Positions 52,603 through 62,395 are shown, counted from the stretch's first letter. The stretch: DNA of 64,000 nt from CAZIQY01 sp964541605 (GCA_964541605.1 CAZIQY010000004.1:4659-68658), one strand, 5' to 3'. Notes: generated by a model not told the origin, from the letters alone. Numbers and translations are program-made.

Positions 52603-53466
52603 TTAATGCCGGTCGACTTCTGCTGACAAACGACCAAACAAGTTCAGGGCGTTCTTTCCCAGAACGCTCTCCAGGCGCCTGTCGGGAATAATTCTTTTTA
52701 CGAAATCAATGTATACATCCATGGGCGCGAGCGGCCAGTCGCTGCCGAAGAGGATCTTATCCCAGCATGCCGTGTACATCAGGGCATGGCGAAATTCATT
52801 TATCATGAGAGGCTCGCTGAGAGTTTCCTGGAAATTGCTTCGGCTTCCCACGACGAGTCCGGCGATGTCGGTCCAGACATTGGGGTTTTTGCGTACAATC
52901 TGAGCTGTATCTTTGATCCATGGGTCTCCCATGTGGGTAATCACAAAGATGTTCTGTCGATGGTTTACGGCCAGTTCATCAACGGTCAGGGGATGGGCGT
53001 ACTTTAGCAGCCCCCTGTCGGAAAAGGTGTCTCCGCTGTGTATCACGACGGGAAGGCGATAAAGGGCAGCCATTTCATATACCGGTTCGTACACCGGATC
53101 ACTCACAAAAAAAGGATAGTACCCGGCATAAAGCTTGATTCCGACCGTTTTCGGGAACTGAAGGGTCTTCTCAATGTTGTCCAGAGCGTCCTTTGAAAGC
53201 AGGTATGGATTGATGCCGGGACAGAAGTAAAGTTCCTCCAGCCATGAGTCGGAGAGATCCAGCCCCATGGGATTGGGGGCATTTGCATCGGGGAACGCAT
53301 ACGGGAGCGACTCCTGAAGTCCCATCCCGATGACGGCCGCAACGTGGTTCTTCGTTATTTCTTCCCGCAGTCCGGCCGGCGAATAATCACATCCCGATCC
53401 GTGCGAGGCTGCATCCTGAAAACTCGCAATCCTGGAAAAATGAATGTGTGTATCGATAATGATCAT
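52603..53466 (-). CDS. Metal-dependent amidohydrolase (amidohydrolase 2 family)
   Basis: 287 residues. MIIIDTHIHFSRIASF gives the HxH metal motif. VVIHSGDTFSDRGLL and FVITHMGDPWI give further His ligands, and ILFGSDWPLAPMDVYIDFV gives the catalytic Asp near the end. Family members hydrolyse or decarboxylate small organic acids (for example 2-pyrone-4,6-dicarboxylate or aminocarboxymuconate). The substrate cannot be named. Its start overlaps the stop of the TauE-like gene (TAATG), which may export or import a related compound. Confidence 0.82.
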   Translation of the reverse strand: MIIIDTHIHFSRIASFQDAASHGSGCDYSPAGLREEITKNHVAAVIGMGLQESLPYAFPDANAPNPMGLDLSDSWLEELYFCPGINPYLLSKDALDNIEKTLQFPKTVGIKLYAGYYPFFVSDPVYEPVYEMAALYRLPVVIHSGDTFSDRGLLKYAHPLTVDELAVNHRQNIFVITHMGDPWIKDTAQIVRKNPNVWTDIAGLVVGSRSNFQETLSEPLMINEFRHALMYTACWDKILFGSDWPLAPMDVYIDFVKRIIPDRRLESVLGKNALNLFGRLSAEVDRH

Positions 53467-54239
53467 TATTTTACGTGCCCCGATACCGGATTGTCGCAGG
53501 GAGGCAGCGGCGCTTTCAGGCTGCGGATCCCCGTCAAAATCAAAACGACGGTAAAAATAACCCTCAGAGTGGTCTCAGGCAGGAAGTGCGCGAATGAACC
53601 TCCCGCAAACGTCCCGACAATGATTCCCGGAATGAGACCCGGAAGGAGTCCTTTTTCAACATTGCCAAACTGCCAGTGAGTAAAAGCCCCCACAGTGCTT
53701 GCCAGTACCATCGCCAGAAGGGAGCTTCCCTGTGCTGTGTGCTGATCAAACCCCGCCAGAAGCACCATGCCGGCAATCATGACGGGACCTCCTCCCACGC
53801 CCATGAGCCCTGATAAGAAGCCTGTCGCCATGCCCGTCGCCAGAAAGATCAACGCTCTTGCCCAAAGCGTATCCGGATGGAAAAATGATGGAAGATAGGG
53901 TTTCAACAGAAAGAGAATGGAAATGAATACCAGAAAAATCCCGAATGCCTTCTGCAGCCTCGCTTCGGGAAGATCACAGCAATATTTTGCCCCCCATCTG
54001 GCTGGCAGTACCGCGGCAACGGCCAACAGGACGGCGGCCCAGACGTCAACAGCATTGTAGATGGCATAGGTAAGAGCGCCGACGATTCCCGTAAATACCA
54101 GAGCGACCAGGCTTGTTCCATGAGCCTTGTGCTGCCCCAAATTACTGAAGCTGACCATGAGTGGTATCATGACGACACCGCCACCGATTCCCACCAGGCC
54201 GCCAATAATACCGGCTGTCAATCCGATCAGGAAGCTCAT
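53466..54239 (-). CDS. TauE/SafE-family membrane permease
   Basis: 257 residues, about eight membrane helices in two similar halves. Each half has the family glycine motif: GIIGGLVGIGGGVVMIPLMV near the start and GFLSGLMGVGGGPVMIAGMV near the middle. Such permeases export sulfite, sulfoacetate or other small organic anions. It lies 12 bases after metG and 1 base into the amidohydrolase gene. The substrate is unknown. Confidence 0.88.
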   Translation of the reverse strand: MSFLIGLTAGIIGGLVGIGGGVVMIPLMVSFSNLGQHKAHGTSLVALVFTGIVGALTYAIYNAVDVWAAVLLAVAAVLPARWGAKYCCDLPEARLQKAFGIFLVFISILFLLKPYLPSFFHPDTLWARALIFLATGMATGFLSGLMGVGGGPVMIAGMVLLAGFDQHTAQGSSLLAMVLASTVGAFTHWQFGNVEKGLLPGLIPGIIVGTFAGGSFAHFLPETTLRVIFTVVLILTGIRSLKAPLPPCDNPVSGHVK

Positions 54240-54251
54240 GGAAATTCCGTT

Positions 54252-56156
54252 TCACCGGATCCCGGAGCCCGTTTTCGGCTCCCTGTCAAAGGAAAGCAGG
54301 GTCAGGCCGTCTTTTGCATCGGCGGCAAGAAGCATTCCGCGGGATTCAACACCCATGAGTTTCGCGGGTTTCAGGTTGGCGACAATCACGATTTTCTTTC
54401 CGACCAGATCCGCCGGTTTATAATCTTTCCCGATACCGGCGACGATGGTTCTTCTTTCGCCGATATCGATCTTCAGTTTCAAAAGCTTGTCGGATTTGGG
54501 GACGGCCTCCGCTTCAAGCACCGTAGCAACCCGAAGATCGACTTTCTCGAAATCTTCATAATTGATTTCCGGTTTTATCGGCTGAATCCCGTCCGATCCT
54601 GCCCCAGGCTGCACTTCTTCTTTTTGATATTTCACCCTCGGGAAGAGCGAATCGGCGCGATTTAACTGAATCCCGCTGGAAAGTCCTCCCCAGCGCCGGA
54701 TACTGTCATAATCCTGCGTGGCGACATCCGCAATTCCGATCTGCACCATGATTTTCTCCGCAGATCCGGGCATGAAAGGAGAAATCAGAACGGCTGTTAC
54801 CCGGAGAGACTCCAGAAGATTGTAGATAATCGTATCCAGCCTGATCTTGTTCGCCGGGTCTTTTGCCAGATTCCAGGGTTCACGCTCCACGATATACTTG
54901 TTGGCGATATTGATGAAATCCCAGATGGCAATGAGGGCCTTGTGAAGGGCAAGCTCCCGGAAGCAGGATTCAACTTCTGCCCTGACCCTGTCTGCCGTGT
55001 CCACCAGCAGTTGCCCGTCGTAATGAGGAGAATGGGCATCCGGCACCTTTCCGTCACAGTACTTCATGGCCATGGTGATGACACGACTCACCAGATTGCC
55101 CAGGTCATTGGCAAGATCGGAGTTTATTCTCTGAACAAAACCCTCCTCGCTGAAGTTTGAATCCAGCCCGAAAACCATTTCCCGCAAGAGAAAGTAACGG
55201 AAAGGATCCAGTCCGTATTTATCCTTCAGTTCCAGTGGTTTGACCACATTGCCAAGGCTTTTGGACATCTTGCTTTGATTGACAACCCAGTAGCCGTGGA
55301 TATTCAGATGTGAGTAAGGTTCGATACCGGCCGCCTTCAACATGGTGGGCCAGTAGATGCCGTGGGGCTTGAGAATATCCTTTGCGATCAGGTGCTGCGC
55401 AACGGGCCAGTAGGTTCCGTAATTTTCGCCTGCCGGGTAACCCAGCGCCGTGATATAATTAATCAACGCATCAAACCAGACATAGGTCACATACTGATCA
55501 TCGAAAGGAAGTGTAATACCCCATTCCAGCCTGCTTTTCGGTCTTGAAATACATAAGTCCTCGAGGGGTTCTCTCAGGAATGCCAGGACTTCATTTTTAT
55601 AGCGTTCCGGTCTGATAAAATCAGGATGATCCTTGATATGCCCGATGAGCCAGTTCTGATACTTGCTCATCTTAAAGAAGTAGTTGCTTTCTTTCCGGTA
55701 TTCAGGAGCCGTCTGATGATCGGGGCAGAGGCCGTTTGCCAGTTCTTTTTCCATGTAGAAACGTTCGCAGCCCACACAGTAAAAACCTTCATAATTTCCG
55801 AAGTAAATATCCCCGGAATCATAGACTTTCTGAAGAATCAGCCTGACCGTTTCGATGTGGTTTGCATCGGTTGTGCGGATGAAATAGTCATTCGTGATGG
55901 CAAGAGCCGGCCATAGATTTCTAAATTGGGCACTGATACGGTCGGCGTATTCCTTGGGGGTGGTATTGGCCTTTTGCGCCGCTTCGGCAATCTTGTCGCC
56001 ATGTTCATCTGTTCCGGTTAGAAAGAATGTCCTGAAGCCGGCCAGACGGTGGTGCCTGGCAAGGACATCGGCAACAATGGTGGTATAGGCATGGCCGATG
56101 TGGGGCGATGCATTGACATAATAGATCGGCGTTGTGATGAAAAACGTTCTATCCAC
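54252..56156 (-). CDS. metG: Methionyl-tRNA synthetase
   Basis: 634 residues. The HIGH motif is in YVNASPHIGHAYTTI, KMSKS is in QSKMSKSLGNVV, and the zinc knuckle is CVGCERFYMEKELANGLCPDH. The C-terminal 105 residues form the EMAP/Trbp-type tRNA-binding domain (FEKVDLRVATVLEAEAVPKS), used for dimerisation and tRNA contact. The enzyme charges tRNA-Met. It sits in a housekeeping run after tmk, holB and the PSP1 gene, an arrangement known from many bacteria. Confidence 0.95.
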   Translation of the reverse strand: MDRTFFITTPIYYVNASPHIGHAYTTIVADVLARHHRLAGFRTFFLTGTDEHGDKIAEAAQKANTTPKEYADRISAQFRNLWPALAITNDYFIRTTDANHIETVRLILQKVYDSGDIYFGNYEGFYCVGCERFYMEKELANGLCPDHQTAPEYRKESNYFFKMSKYQNWLIGHIKDHPDFIRPERYKNEVLAFLREPLEDLCISRPKSRLEWGITLPFDDQYVTYVWFDALINYITALGYPAGENYGTYWPVAQHLIAKDILKPHGIYWPTMLKAAGIEPYSHLNIHGYWVVNQSKMSKSLGNVVKPLELKDKYGLDPFRYFLLREMVFGLDSNFSEEGFVQRINSDLANDLGNLVSRVITMAMKYCDGKVPDAHSPHYDGQLLVDTADRVRAEVESCFRELALHKALIAIWDFINIANKYIVEREPWNLAKDPANKIRLDTIIYNLLESLRVTAVLISPFMPGSAEKIMVQIGIADVATQDYDSIRRWGGLSSGIQLNRADSLFPRVKYQKEEVQPGAGSDGIQPIKPEINYEDFEKVDLRVATVLEAEAVPKSDKLLKLKIDIGERRTIVAGIGKDYKPADLVGKKIVIVANLKPAKLMGVESRGMLLAADAKDGLTLLSFDREPKTGSGIR

Positions 56157-56185
56157 AGAAAAATCCTTTCTCTTTACACAGACCG

Positions 56186-56974
56186 CTACAGGTCACTGAC
56201 ATTGACGGTGATCTCTCTGCCGTCTTCCAGCTCAACGGCAATTTCTCCCTGGAGGATGTTCTGTCGGATGACCTTTCCCCGCCCCTCCGGGGTGAGAATC
56301 GTTTTCCCGCATTTGGGAACATCCCTCTTCATATCCTGATAGGCGTCAAATTCAAAGGCGAGGCAACACATGAGCCTCCCGCACAGCCCTGAAATCTTTT
56401 CCGGGTTCAGGGACACACTCTGCTCCTTGGCCATCTTCACCGACACCCGGTCAAGATTATGAATCAGGCTGGCACAACAGACTTCTCTGCCACAGACCCC
56501 TATGCCTTTTACCATGCGGGCCTCTTGTCTCGCACCAATCTGCCTCAACTCAATTCTTGTCTTGAATCTCTGGACCAGATCTTTGACGAGTTCTCTGAAA
56601 TCCACACGGTTTTCAGCAGTAAAATAAAAGACAATCTGGCTCTTGTCGAAAAGACACTCCACGTCAATCAACTTCATGAGGAGGCCTCTTTCTCTGATTC
56701 TGTCCATACAAAACCGGCTGGCTTCCAGTTCCAGCAGTTCATTGTCTTTTTTAATCTTTAGATCTTCCTCGGTCACTTTACGGATGACACTCTTCAAGTT
56801 CATGGGCAGCTTGTAAAGGGGCGCCGCTTTGACATCCACCGCTACCGTGCCAATGGCCGTGCCATGCTCCGTTTTGACAATCACATGATCATCCTTTTTC
56901 AACGGGAGATCCGCAGCATCAAAACTGTATATTTTGTTATCTTTCCTGAACCTTATCCCGACAATATTTTTCAA
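56186..56974 (-). CDS. ricT: PSP1-domain protein (RicT/YaaT family)
   Basis: 262 residues. DFRELVKDLVQRFKTRIELR is followed by QIGARQEARMVKGIGVCGRE and VCCASL, and later GLCGRLMCCLAFEFDAY. The cysteine pairs are those that bind Fe-S clusters in the B. subtilis Y-complex protein RicT, which aids RNA processing by RNase Y. The gene order holB-PSP1-metG is widely conserved. In a deltaproteobacterium the precise role is not established. Confidence 0.88.
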   Translation of the reverse strand: MKNIVGIRFRKDNKIYSFDAADLPLKKDDHVIVKTEHGTAIGTVAVDVKAAPLYKLPMNLKSVIRKVTEEDLKIKKDNELLELEASRFCMDRIRERGLLMKLIDVECLFDKSQIVFYFTAENRVDFRELVKDLVQRFKTRIELRQIGARQEARMVKGIGVCGREVCCASLIHNLDRVSVKMAKEQSVSLNPEKISGLCGRLMCCLAFEFDAYQDMKRDVPKCGKTILTPEGRGKVIRQNILQGEIAVELEDGREITVNVSDL

Positions 56975-57001
56975 AGAAACAGACTCCTTGCAGTATATCC
57001 A

Positions 57002-58021
57002 CTATCCGCGACAGCGTTTCAGTTTAAACAGCATCACTTCCAATGTCAATTTTTTATTGGCATTCTGGTCAATCGCATGCATTGCCCAGTCCACGTTTCT
57101 GATATTTTGAAGAATTTCCCTTCCCGACAATCCACGGGCGACAGATTTCACGACCTCGGTGCACTGCTGATTGATGAGTTGTTGATCATCCCCCATTTCC
57201 TTATATATCAGGGCATCCCTGTAGCCGGTCAGCAATATGTTGAGTCTGTCTGCAATATCCTCCCTTTCCTGTCCGAAACTGTTTACCATGGACGGGAACT
57301 TCAACGGATCTTTCGAATGGTCTGTCAGAATGATTTGAAGGATTTCGTCTCTTCTGGTCATGTATGAATCATCATTCATTTCAAGAGCCTTTCCGATACT
57401 CCCTCCGGATGAAGACGCGATTGAGCGGGCCCGTTCGGCCTCCATCGATAATCGATCCTGTAAAAACGAAGCAACCGTATCCCTCTGCAAAGGATTAAAG
57501 CGGACAGGCTGACAGCGGGACAGGATCGTTAGAGGAAGCTGGTGAGGACTCGATGTAAGCAATATCAAGAGATTTGAGCGGGACGGTTCCTCAAGGGTTT
57601 TCAGAAGGGCATTCGCCGAAATGATGTTCATCCTGTCTGCATCGGCCATGATGAAGATTCGCATTTTCCCTTCAAGAGGAGCGAATTTCATCTGCTCCTG
57701 TAGATCTCTGATCTCCTTGACCCTGATAAATTGTCCGTCGGCTTTGATGGCAACGATATCGGAATGATTTTTACGGTCTGCTTTAAAACAGGACGGGCAG
57801 TTGTCGCAGGAATCAAAATCGCCGTCCCTTACAACAATTCCTTTCCCGGAAGCTTCACGGGTTTCACAATTAAGGGCCTTTGCAAAGATTTCCGCTACAG
57901 TCCTCTTGCCGATCCCTTCCATGCCGTGAAAGAGGTAGGCATGGGACAGCCGGTTCCTGAGGGCGGCATTCTGCAGGACAAGGATCTGCTTTTCATGACC
58001 GTAAATATCTTTAAAAGACAT
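57002..58021 (-). CDS. holB: DNA polymerase III delta' subunit
   Basis: 339 residues. LSHAYLFHGMEGIGKRTVAE has the P-loop of the clamp-loader AAA+ fold. CDNCPSCFKADRKNHSD is the zinc module, with MADADRMNIISANALLKTLEEP and ILSRCQPVRF as sensor regions. It is part of the clamp loader that places the sliding clamp at primed sites. It follows tmk by 7 bases. Confidence 0.92.
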   Translation of the reverse strand: MSFKDIYGHEKQILVLQNAALRNRLSHAYLFHGMEGIGKRTVAEIFAKALNCETREASGKGIVVRDGDFDSCDNCPSCFKADRKNHSDIVAIKADGQFIRVKEIRDLQEQMKFAPLEGKMRIFIMADADRMNIISANALLKTLEEPSRSNLLILLTSSPHQLPLTILSRCQPVRFNPLQRDTVASFLQDRLSMEAERARSIASSSGGSIGKALEMNDDSYMTRRDEILQIILTDHSKDPLKFPSMVNSFGQEREDIADRLNILLTGYRDALIYKEMGDDQQLINQQCTEVVKSVARGLSGREILQNIRNVDWAMHAIDQNANKKLTLEVMLFKLKRCRG

Positions 58022-58028
58022 CTGAATT

Positions 58029-58691
58029 TTATGATTTTATTCCGATAAAATTTGACATCAGGTTACGCACCTGCCTGTGAATCATCTGTATGTCAGCCGT
58101 ACTCTCAATGATTCTAAAACGCTCAGACTCTGCTTTTGCCAGGTCAAGGTATCCTTCTCTGACCCTTTGATGAAATTCAACATCCTCCCGTTCAAACCGG
58201 TCCTCCAGCACCGCTTCCTTTGATGCCTTCTGCAGCAGAGATATTCTGTTCATTGCTCTTTCCAAACCAACCTCTACGGGCAGATCAAAGAGAATGGTCA
58301 TCCCCGGCTTCAAACCGGATGACGAATACGCAATGATTTCTTTTATGAAACGAATATCTGCTCCCCGGCCAAAGCCCTGATAGGCAATGGTTGCATCGTA
58401 AAAACGGTCGCACAAAACCACCTTGCCGTCTTCCAGTGCCGGAAGGATTGTATTTCTCACATGCTGAACTCTGGCGGCGGAGAAGAGAAGAATTTCCGCT
58501 TCGGTACAGATCTCCTCTTCGGGCGCTTTATTGAGGAGAATTTTTCTGATTCTTCTCCCCATGGACGTGCCACCGGGTTCTTCGGTCATCACAAACGGGA
58601 TTTGATGCTGCCTCAAGAAACTCCCTGCCAGCTTTATCTGCGTGGTTTTGCCGCAGCCCTCAACGCCCTCAAAGGTGATAAATCGTCCCAT
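58029..58691 (-). CDS. tmk: Thymidylate kinase
   Basis: 220 residues. FITFEGVEGCGKTTQIKLAG holds the P-loop, LCDRFYDATIAYQGFGRG the DR(F/Y) motif, and the lid region lies near LQKASKEAVLEDRFEREDVE. It converts dTMP to dTDP. It is the first gene of tmk-holB-ricT-metG. Nothing is irregular. Confidence 0.94.
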   Translation of the reverse strand: MGRFITFEGVEGCGKTTQIKLAGSFLRQHQIPFVMTEEPGGTSMGRRIRKILLNKAPEEEICTEAEILLFSAARVQHVRNTILPALEDGKVVLCDRFYDATIAYQGFGRGADIRFIKEIIAYSSSGLKPGMTILFDLPVEVGLERAMNRISLLQKASKEAVLEDRFEREDVEFHQRVREGYLDLAKAESERFRIIESTADIQMIHRQVRNLMSNFIGIKS

Positions 58692-58914
58692 TATAAATAA
58701 AAATCCTGCCCCCCATCGATAATACGATCAGGTATTACACTCAAGAATATATGTAATCAAGGTCATACACGATTTGGGTTGATATGGCTACGATATTCTT
58801 AAATCAAAAGGAGTTGAAACCTTGATCGTAAAAACGAAAAGAGGGAAAAACACTCTCAACCTTTTCCAGTGGCGAGTGGTTTCCCCTCTTCGATTTTGAT
58901 CGGTAAAACCGATG

Positions 58915-59094
58915 CTATTTTTCTTCTCCCGGCACGATCGCCTCCGTGGGACATTGTTCCGCACAGGCGCCGCAGTCCGTACAAAGCTTGGCATCGATAA
59001 CGTACTTATCTTCTCCCTCACTGATGGCCTCAACGGGACATTCATCCTGGCAGGAACCACAAGCAATACATTCATCCGTAATCACATACGCCAT
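58915..59094 (-). CDS. 2x[4Fe-4S] ferredoxin
   Basis: 59 residues from ATG 59094, with AAGGAGAAG about 7 bases upstream. Two complete cluster motifs are present: CIACGSCQDECP and CTDCGACAEQCP, each CX2CX2CX3CP. The spacing and symmetry are those of clostridial-type ferredoxins, low-potential electron carriers in anaerobes. It stands alone between tmk and the Nfu gene on the same strand. It could supply electrons to enzymes such as the neighbouring IspH. Confidence 0.95.
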   Translation of the reverse strand: MAYVITDECIACGSCQDECPVEAISEGEDKYVIDAKLCTDCGACAEQCPTEAIVPGEEK

Positions 59095-59241
59095 ATTATT
59101 CTTCTCCTTATCGTTATTTATTTTAATAGGCCTTGTAAAACTCTCTCCGGCCTGATGTCCTTCACCCCTAAACTGATCTCCTTTCAGAACAGACCGGGAA
59201 ACCTTCAGCCTGCATAAGGAGTCTTTTTTACCGTCATTCTT

Positions 59242-59466
59242 CTACGCCACGGAAACGACTTCCTTTATCCTCGGAACTTCTTTTTGCAAATATTTCTGAA
59301 TTCCCATTTTCAATGTCATTTGCGACATGGGACAGCCGTGACACGCCCCCAATAACTGAACCTTTACCACACCATCATCAGTGACATCAACCAATGCGAC
59401 ATCTCCTCCGTCAGCCTGAAGATTGGGTCGGATGCGATTTATCGCGTCCTGCACTTTTTCCCTCAT
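59242..59466 (-). CDS. NifU C-terminal-domain (Nfu) iron-sulfur scaffold
   Basis: 74 residues from ATG 59466; a longer frame upstream (to 59520) is less likely. RIRPNLQADGGDVALVDVTD and LLGACHGCPMSQMTLKMGIQ give the Nfu fold with its CxxC. A pair of these proteins holds a [4Fe-4S] cluster for delivery to apoproteins. The ferredoxin gene downstream and ispH upstream both need such clusters. Confidence 0.92.
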   Translation of the reverse strand: MREKVQDAINRIRPNLQADGGDVALVDVTDDGVVKVQLLGACHGCPMSQMTLKMGIQKYLQKEVPRIKEVVSVA

Positions 59467-59556
59467 GATATGACCCCCAACTTTTTCCAATAATATAAAA
59501 AGGCTAACGGCTCGTAACAAAACGTGAAATGCCCTTAGTCTTCATTCCTGCCCTGC

Positions 59557-60144
59557 TTAATGGGGCATTTCTCCTATCATTTTTTTCATCAGATTTCTTG
59601 CCACGTCGGAAAGTTGCGGCTTCATAAACCTGTATTCTTCCATTTCGTAGTGATGCGCCTTCCAGATGATTTGTCCCGTGTTCGCATTGATCATCCTGAT
59701 CCCGGCTTCGACCTTCGCAACTTTACTGTCCTCCGTCTTTGTATAATTCCAGTAGGTCAGGTCAACCATAAGAAAAGCGTCGATCTTTAACAATTCCCCT
59801 GTCTTTCTGCTCAACTCCGGATCGGAATAGCTGACCGTTTTGAGCTTGGAGATGTAATCGAGAAAGGCTTTTCCGGTCTCTTCACTGGAGAGAACCTGCT
59901 TGTTGATGGTTTCTGCGGCAACCACGTCGGTAAACCATGCTTTATCGGTCAGCACGTCCGCGACTATCCGGTCTATCACGCCTTTCGCTTCTGTATAGGT
60001 TCCTACATCAACGGGAAGGACACCGATTCTTCCGGGGTGGAAATCCTTCGCTTCCGGAGCAACTTCCGAATAGCGAATCCCGCCGCAACCGAAAAGTACA
60101 AGCACCAGCAAGAAGATCACGAGACATCGTCGCATGTTATTCAA
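59557..60144 (-). CDS. Putative lipoprotein of unknown function
   Basis: 195 residues. Signal sequence CLVIFLLVLVLFGCGG has a lipobox with Cys20. The mature part begins RIGVLPVDVG and later has IDAFLMVDLTYWNYTKTE and GQIIWKAHHYEMEEY. This resembles GNA1162/DUF799-like and CsgG-like lipoproteins with a nucleotide-binding-like beta-alpha fold. It may assist assembly of an outer-membrane complex. It starts 6 bases after the ispH-ubiA stop, so it is probably in the same transcript. Confidence 0.65.
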   Translation of the reverse strand: MNNMRRCLVIFLLVLVLFGCGGIRYSEVAPEAKDFHPGRIGVLPVDVGTYTEAKGVIDRIVADVLTDKAWFTDVVAAETINKQVLSSEETGKAFLDYISKLKTVSYSDPELSRKTGELLKIDAFLMVDLTYWNYTKTEDSKVAKVEAGIRMINANTGQIIWKAHHYEMEEYRFMKPQLSDVARNLMKKMIGEMPH

Positions 60145-60150
60145 ACGAAC

Positions 60151-61887
60151 CTACCCGAGCAGGATAAGCCAGAGAATGGCGCTAAATCCTGTTAAAATAT
60201 AATTGGTTTCCAATATACCTTCCAGGACGACCCCTGAAAACGCCGCCCTTCTATCATAAAGTTTGAAATAAATCCATATAAAAAATACGCTGACCAGGAG
60301 GGCATAACTCAACGTTGATGTCCAGCCAAAAGGATGGGCCACAACAAGGAGGATTCCCAGCAAAACCAGAATTCCCAGCAAGAGCGTCTGGGTGATTTCC
60401 TTTCCGATAAGCACGGGAATCGTTTCTCTTCCGAGCAGCCGGTCACTCTGTATGTCGAGAATATCCGACATGGCGGAGCGGACAAACACAACACCGAATG
60501 TAAAAAGAAAAGCCACGATCATGCCGGGAGTGACGGACAGGCTATCTACAATCCCGGGGAGGACAGACGCCACCACCGCCCATGCCAGAGCCATGGAAAT
60601 GTTCTTTGACCCGGGAAGATCCTTTAAGCTTGTAAAACGGAATTTACGCGGTAATATCGTCAAGTTATAAAGAGCGCCGAAGACAGAAACCAAAAGAAGC
60701 AGGATAAACACCCGTATTCCTACCAGATAAGCGCATGTCAGGGCCAAAAGCATGGACAGAATCGCCATGGAGATATAGACATTTTCATGCCTTCGATAAG
60801 ATTCTTCCCTGAACGAGCCGATAATGGTACTGGATTTTCTGTTGATGAGCCGATTGAGGGTGTGCATGGCATATACAAAAAAGGATGTAATCAAAATATT
60901 CAGGAAATTTACAGGGAGACTCTGTAGAAGCGCGCTTGCCAGAGAAAGACATCCCGCACCGACGGCAGAATACATATCCGTTTTAACCATGAAGACCCAG
61001 AATTTAAAAAGCCCTCTGACTTTTTCCGCCTTTCCGCTTTGCTCTCCCGCGATGCCGTCAACAACCCGATCGATGATCCAGTTGGGTGTGGAGGCCCCGG
61101 CGGACACGCCGATCCTGTCATACCCGTTGATCGATATTTGATTCAATTCTTCTGCGGTTTCAATATGAAAGGTCGGTTTACCCTGAAGCTCCGATATCGT
61201 AGCAAGCCGCCTGGTATTTGCACTGTTCCGCCCTCCGATAATAAACACGGCATCCGTTTCAGCGGCCAGTCGTTTTACCTCCGCCTGCCTTTTCTCCGTT
61301 GAATCGCAGATGGTATTAAAAACCACCGTAGCAGGGAATCTTTCCTTAATGCGGTTTACAATTTCATTGAACTCATCCATATTTTGAGTCGTCTGGGCAA
61401 CGACGCAAACCTTTTCCAATGAAGGCAGGCAATCCACATCATTTACGCTGCCTATAACGATGCCCTTGCCGTGGGCATATCCCAACAGACCGTTAACCTC
61501 GGGATGGTCTGCATCGCCCACGATGATGATCGCATAATCCCGGGAGGCATGCTTTCTGATGATGGCCTGGACATGGGCTACTTTCGGGCAAGTCGCATCA
61601 ACGATCCTGATACCCTTCTCCTTGATTTTTTTTCTTTCCTGGGGTGATATGCCGTGGGCCCGGATAATGATGGTAGCCCCCGCATCCGAAGCATTGATCT
61701 CATCTATGTCCTGGATCGGGACAATGCCCCTTTCCCTCATAATTTCGACAGTCTGCGGATTGTGGATCAGGGGACCGTAGGTGTAGATATTCTCCTTGCC
61801 CTTGCGCTGGGCAATGTCCAGGACCATATCGACGGCCCTTTTCACGCCCATGCAGAATCCCGCCGTCTCGGCCAGCTTAACGCTCAT
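60151..61887 (-). CDS. ispH: IspH fused to a UbiA-like membrane prenyltransferase
   Basis: 578 residues from ATG 61887. Residues 1-280 are HMBPP reductase: C12 in AETAGFCMGVKRAV, then DATCPKVAHVQ and FNTICDSTEKRQ give the three cysteines of its Fe-S cluster, with RAHGISPQERK and GASTPNWIIDRVV. Residues about 300-578 form a multi-helix UbiA-type membrane domain. The second aspartate motif SDILDIQSDRLLGRET is present, but the first reads LNRLINRKSS and lacks the usual Asp residues. IspH makes IPP and DMAPP, the building blocks that UbiA enzymes use after chain extension, so the fusion may tether the enzyme at the membrane. TTG 61917 is an alternative start. Confidence 0.9.
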   Translation of the reverse strand: MSVKLAETAGFCMGVKRAVDMVLDIAQRKGKENIYTYGPLIHNPQTVEIMRERGIVPIQDIDEINASDAGATIIIRAHGISPQERKKIKEKGIRIVDATCPKVAHVQAIIRKHASRDYAIIIVGDADHPEVNGLLGYAHGKGIVIGSVNDVDCLPSLEKVCVVAQTTQNMDEFNEIVNRIKERFPATVVFNTICDSTEKRQAEVKRLAAETDAVFIIGGRNSANTRRLATISELQGKPTFHIETAEELNQISINGYDRIGVSAGASTPNWIIDRVVDGIAGEQSGKAEKVRGLFKFWVFMVKTDMYSAVGAGCLSLASALLQSLPVNFLNILITSFFVYAMHTLNRLINRKSSTIIGSFREESYRRHENVYISMAILSMLLALTCAYLVGIRVFILLLLVSVFGALYNLTILPRKFRFTSLKDLPGSKNISMALAWAVVASVLPGIVDSLSVTPGMIVAFLFTFGVVFVRSAMSDILDIQSDRLLGRETIPVLIGKEITQTLLLGILVLLGILLVVAHPFGWTSTLSYALLVSVFFIWIYFKLYDRRAAFSGVVLEGILETNYILTGFSAILWLILLG

Positions 61888-62101
61888 ATGGATAAACCCT
61901 ACCTTTATCCTCTGCAAAAATCATACACACTCCGGATATACTGTCTCATGAAAATGGGTTGGTTTTTCATTCTTTAGGGTAGGGTTGCTTTTAAGTCAAT
62001 GAAAAAGAGAGATGTGCAATCATGAGGTTGACCCTCTTCGCTTTTGTCGTGTCGCCATTTCTCTCCTTGACATTGATAAACAAGAAGTTTACTATTCAAT
62101 C

Positions 62102-62383
62102 ATGATTCGATCTTTTCGATGTAATGAAACAGAGAAGATTTTTCGTCGGGAATTTTCTCGTAAATTCCCTAGCGATATTCAAGAGCGGGCATTCATGAAA
62201 CTGAACGCTATTGATGCGGCTGTTGAGATTCAGGATTTGCGGTTCCCACCTTCAAATCGATTGGAATCTCTCAAAGGGAACCGGAAAGGGCGATGGAGTA
62301 TCCGTATTAACGATCAATGGCGGATCTGTTTTAAATGGTTAGACGGACATGCGGAAGATGTAGAGATAAATGATTATCATTAG
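62102..62383 (+). CDS. higB: HigB-family toxin (RelE superfamily)
   Basis: 93 residues from ATG 62102. MIRSFRCNETEKIFRRE starts the fold, LESLKGNRKGRWSIRINDQW followed by RICFKW is the HigB signature, and it ends EINDYH. HigB cleaves mRNA on translating ribosomes. It precedes its antitoxin by 12 bases, the usual toxin-first order. An open frame continues upstream to 62012 but has no family match. Confidence 0.92.
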   Translation: MIRSFRCNETEKIFRREFSRKFPSDIQERAFMKLNAIDAAVEIQDLRFPPSNRLESLKGNRKGRWSIRINDQWRICFKWLDGHAEDVEINDYH

Positions 62384-62395
62384 CGGAGGTTTGAT

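Noticed and set aside
58788..59075. 95-codon minus-strand frame overlapping the ferredoxin
   Set aside because: It is the wrong frame; the 59-residue frame at 58915-59094 has both complete [4Fe-4S] motifs.
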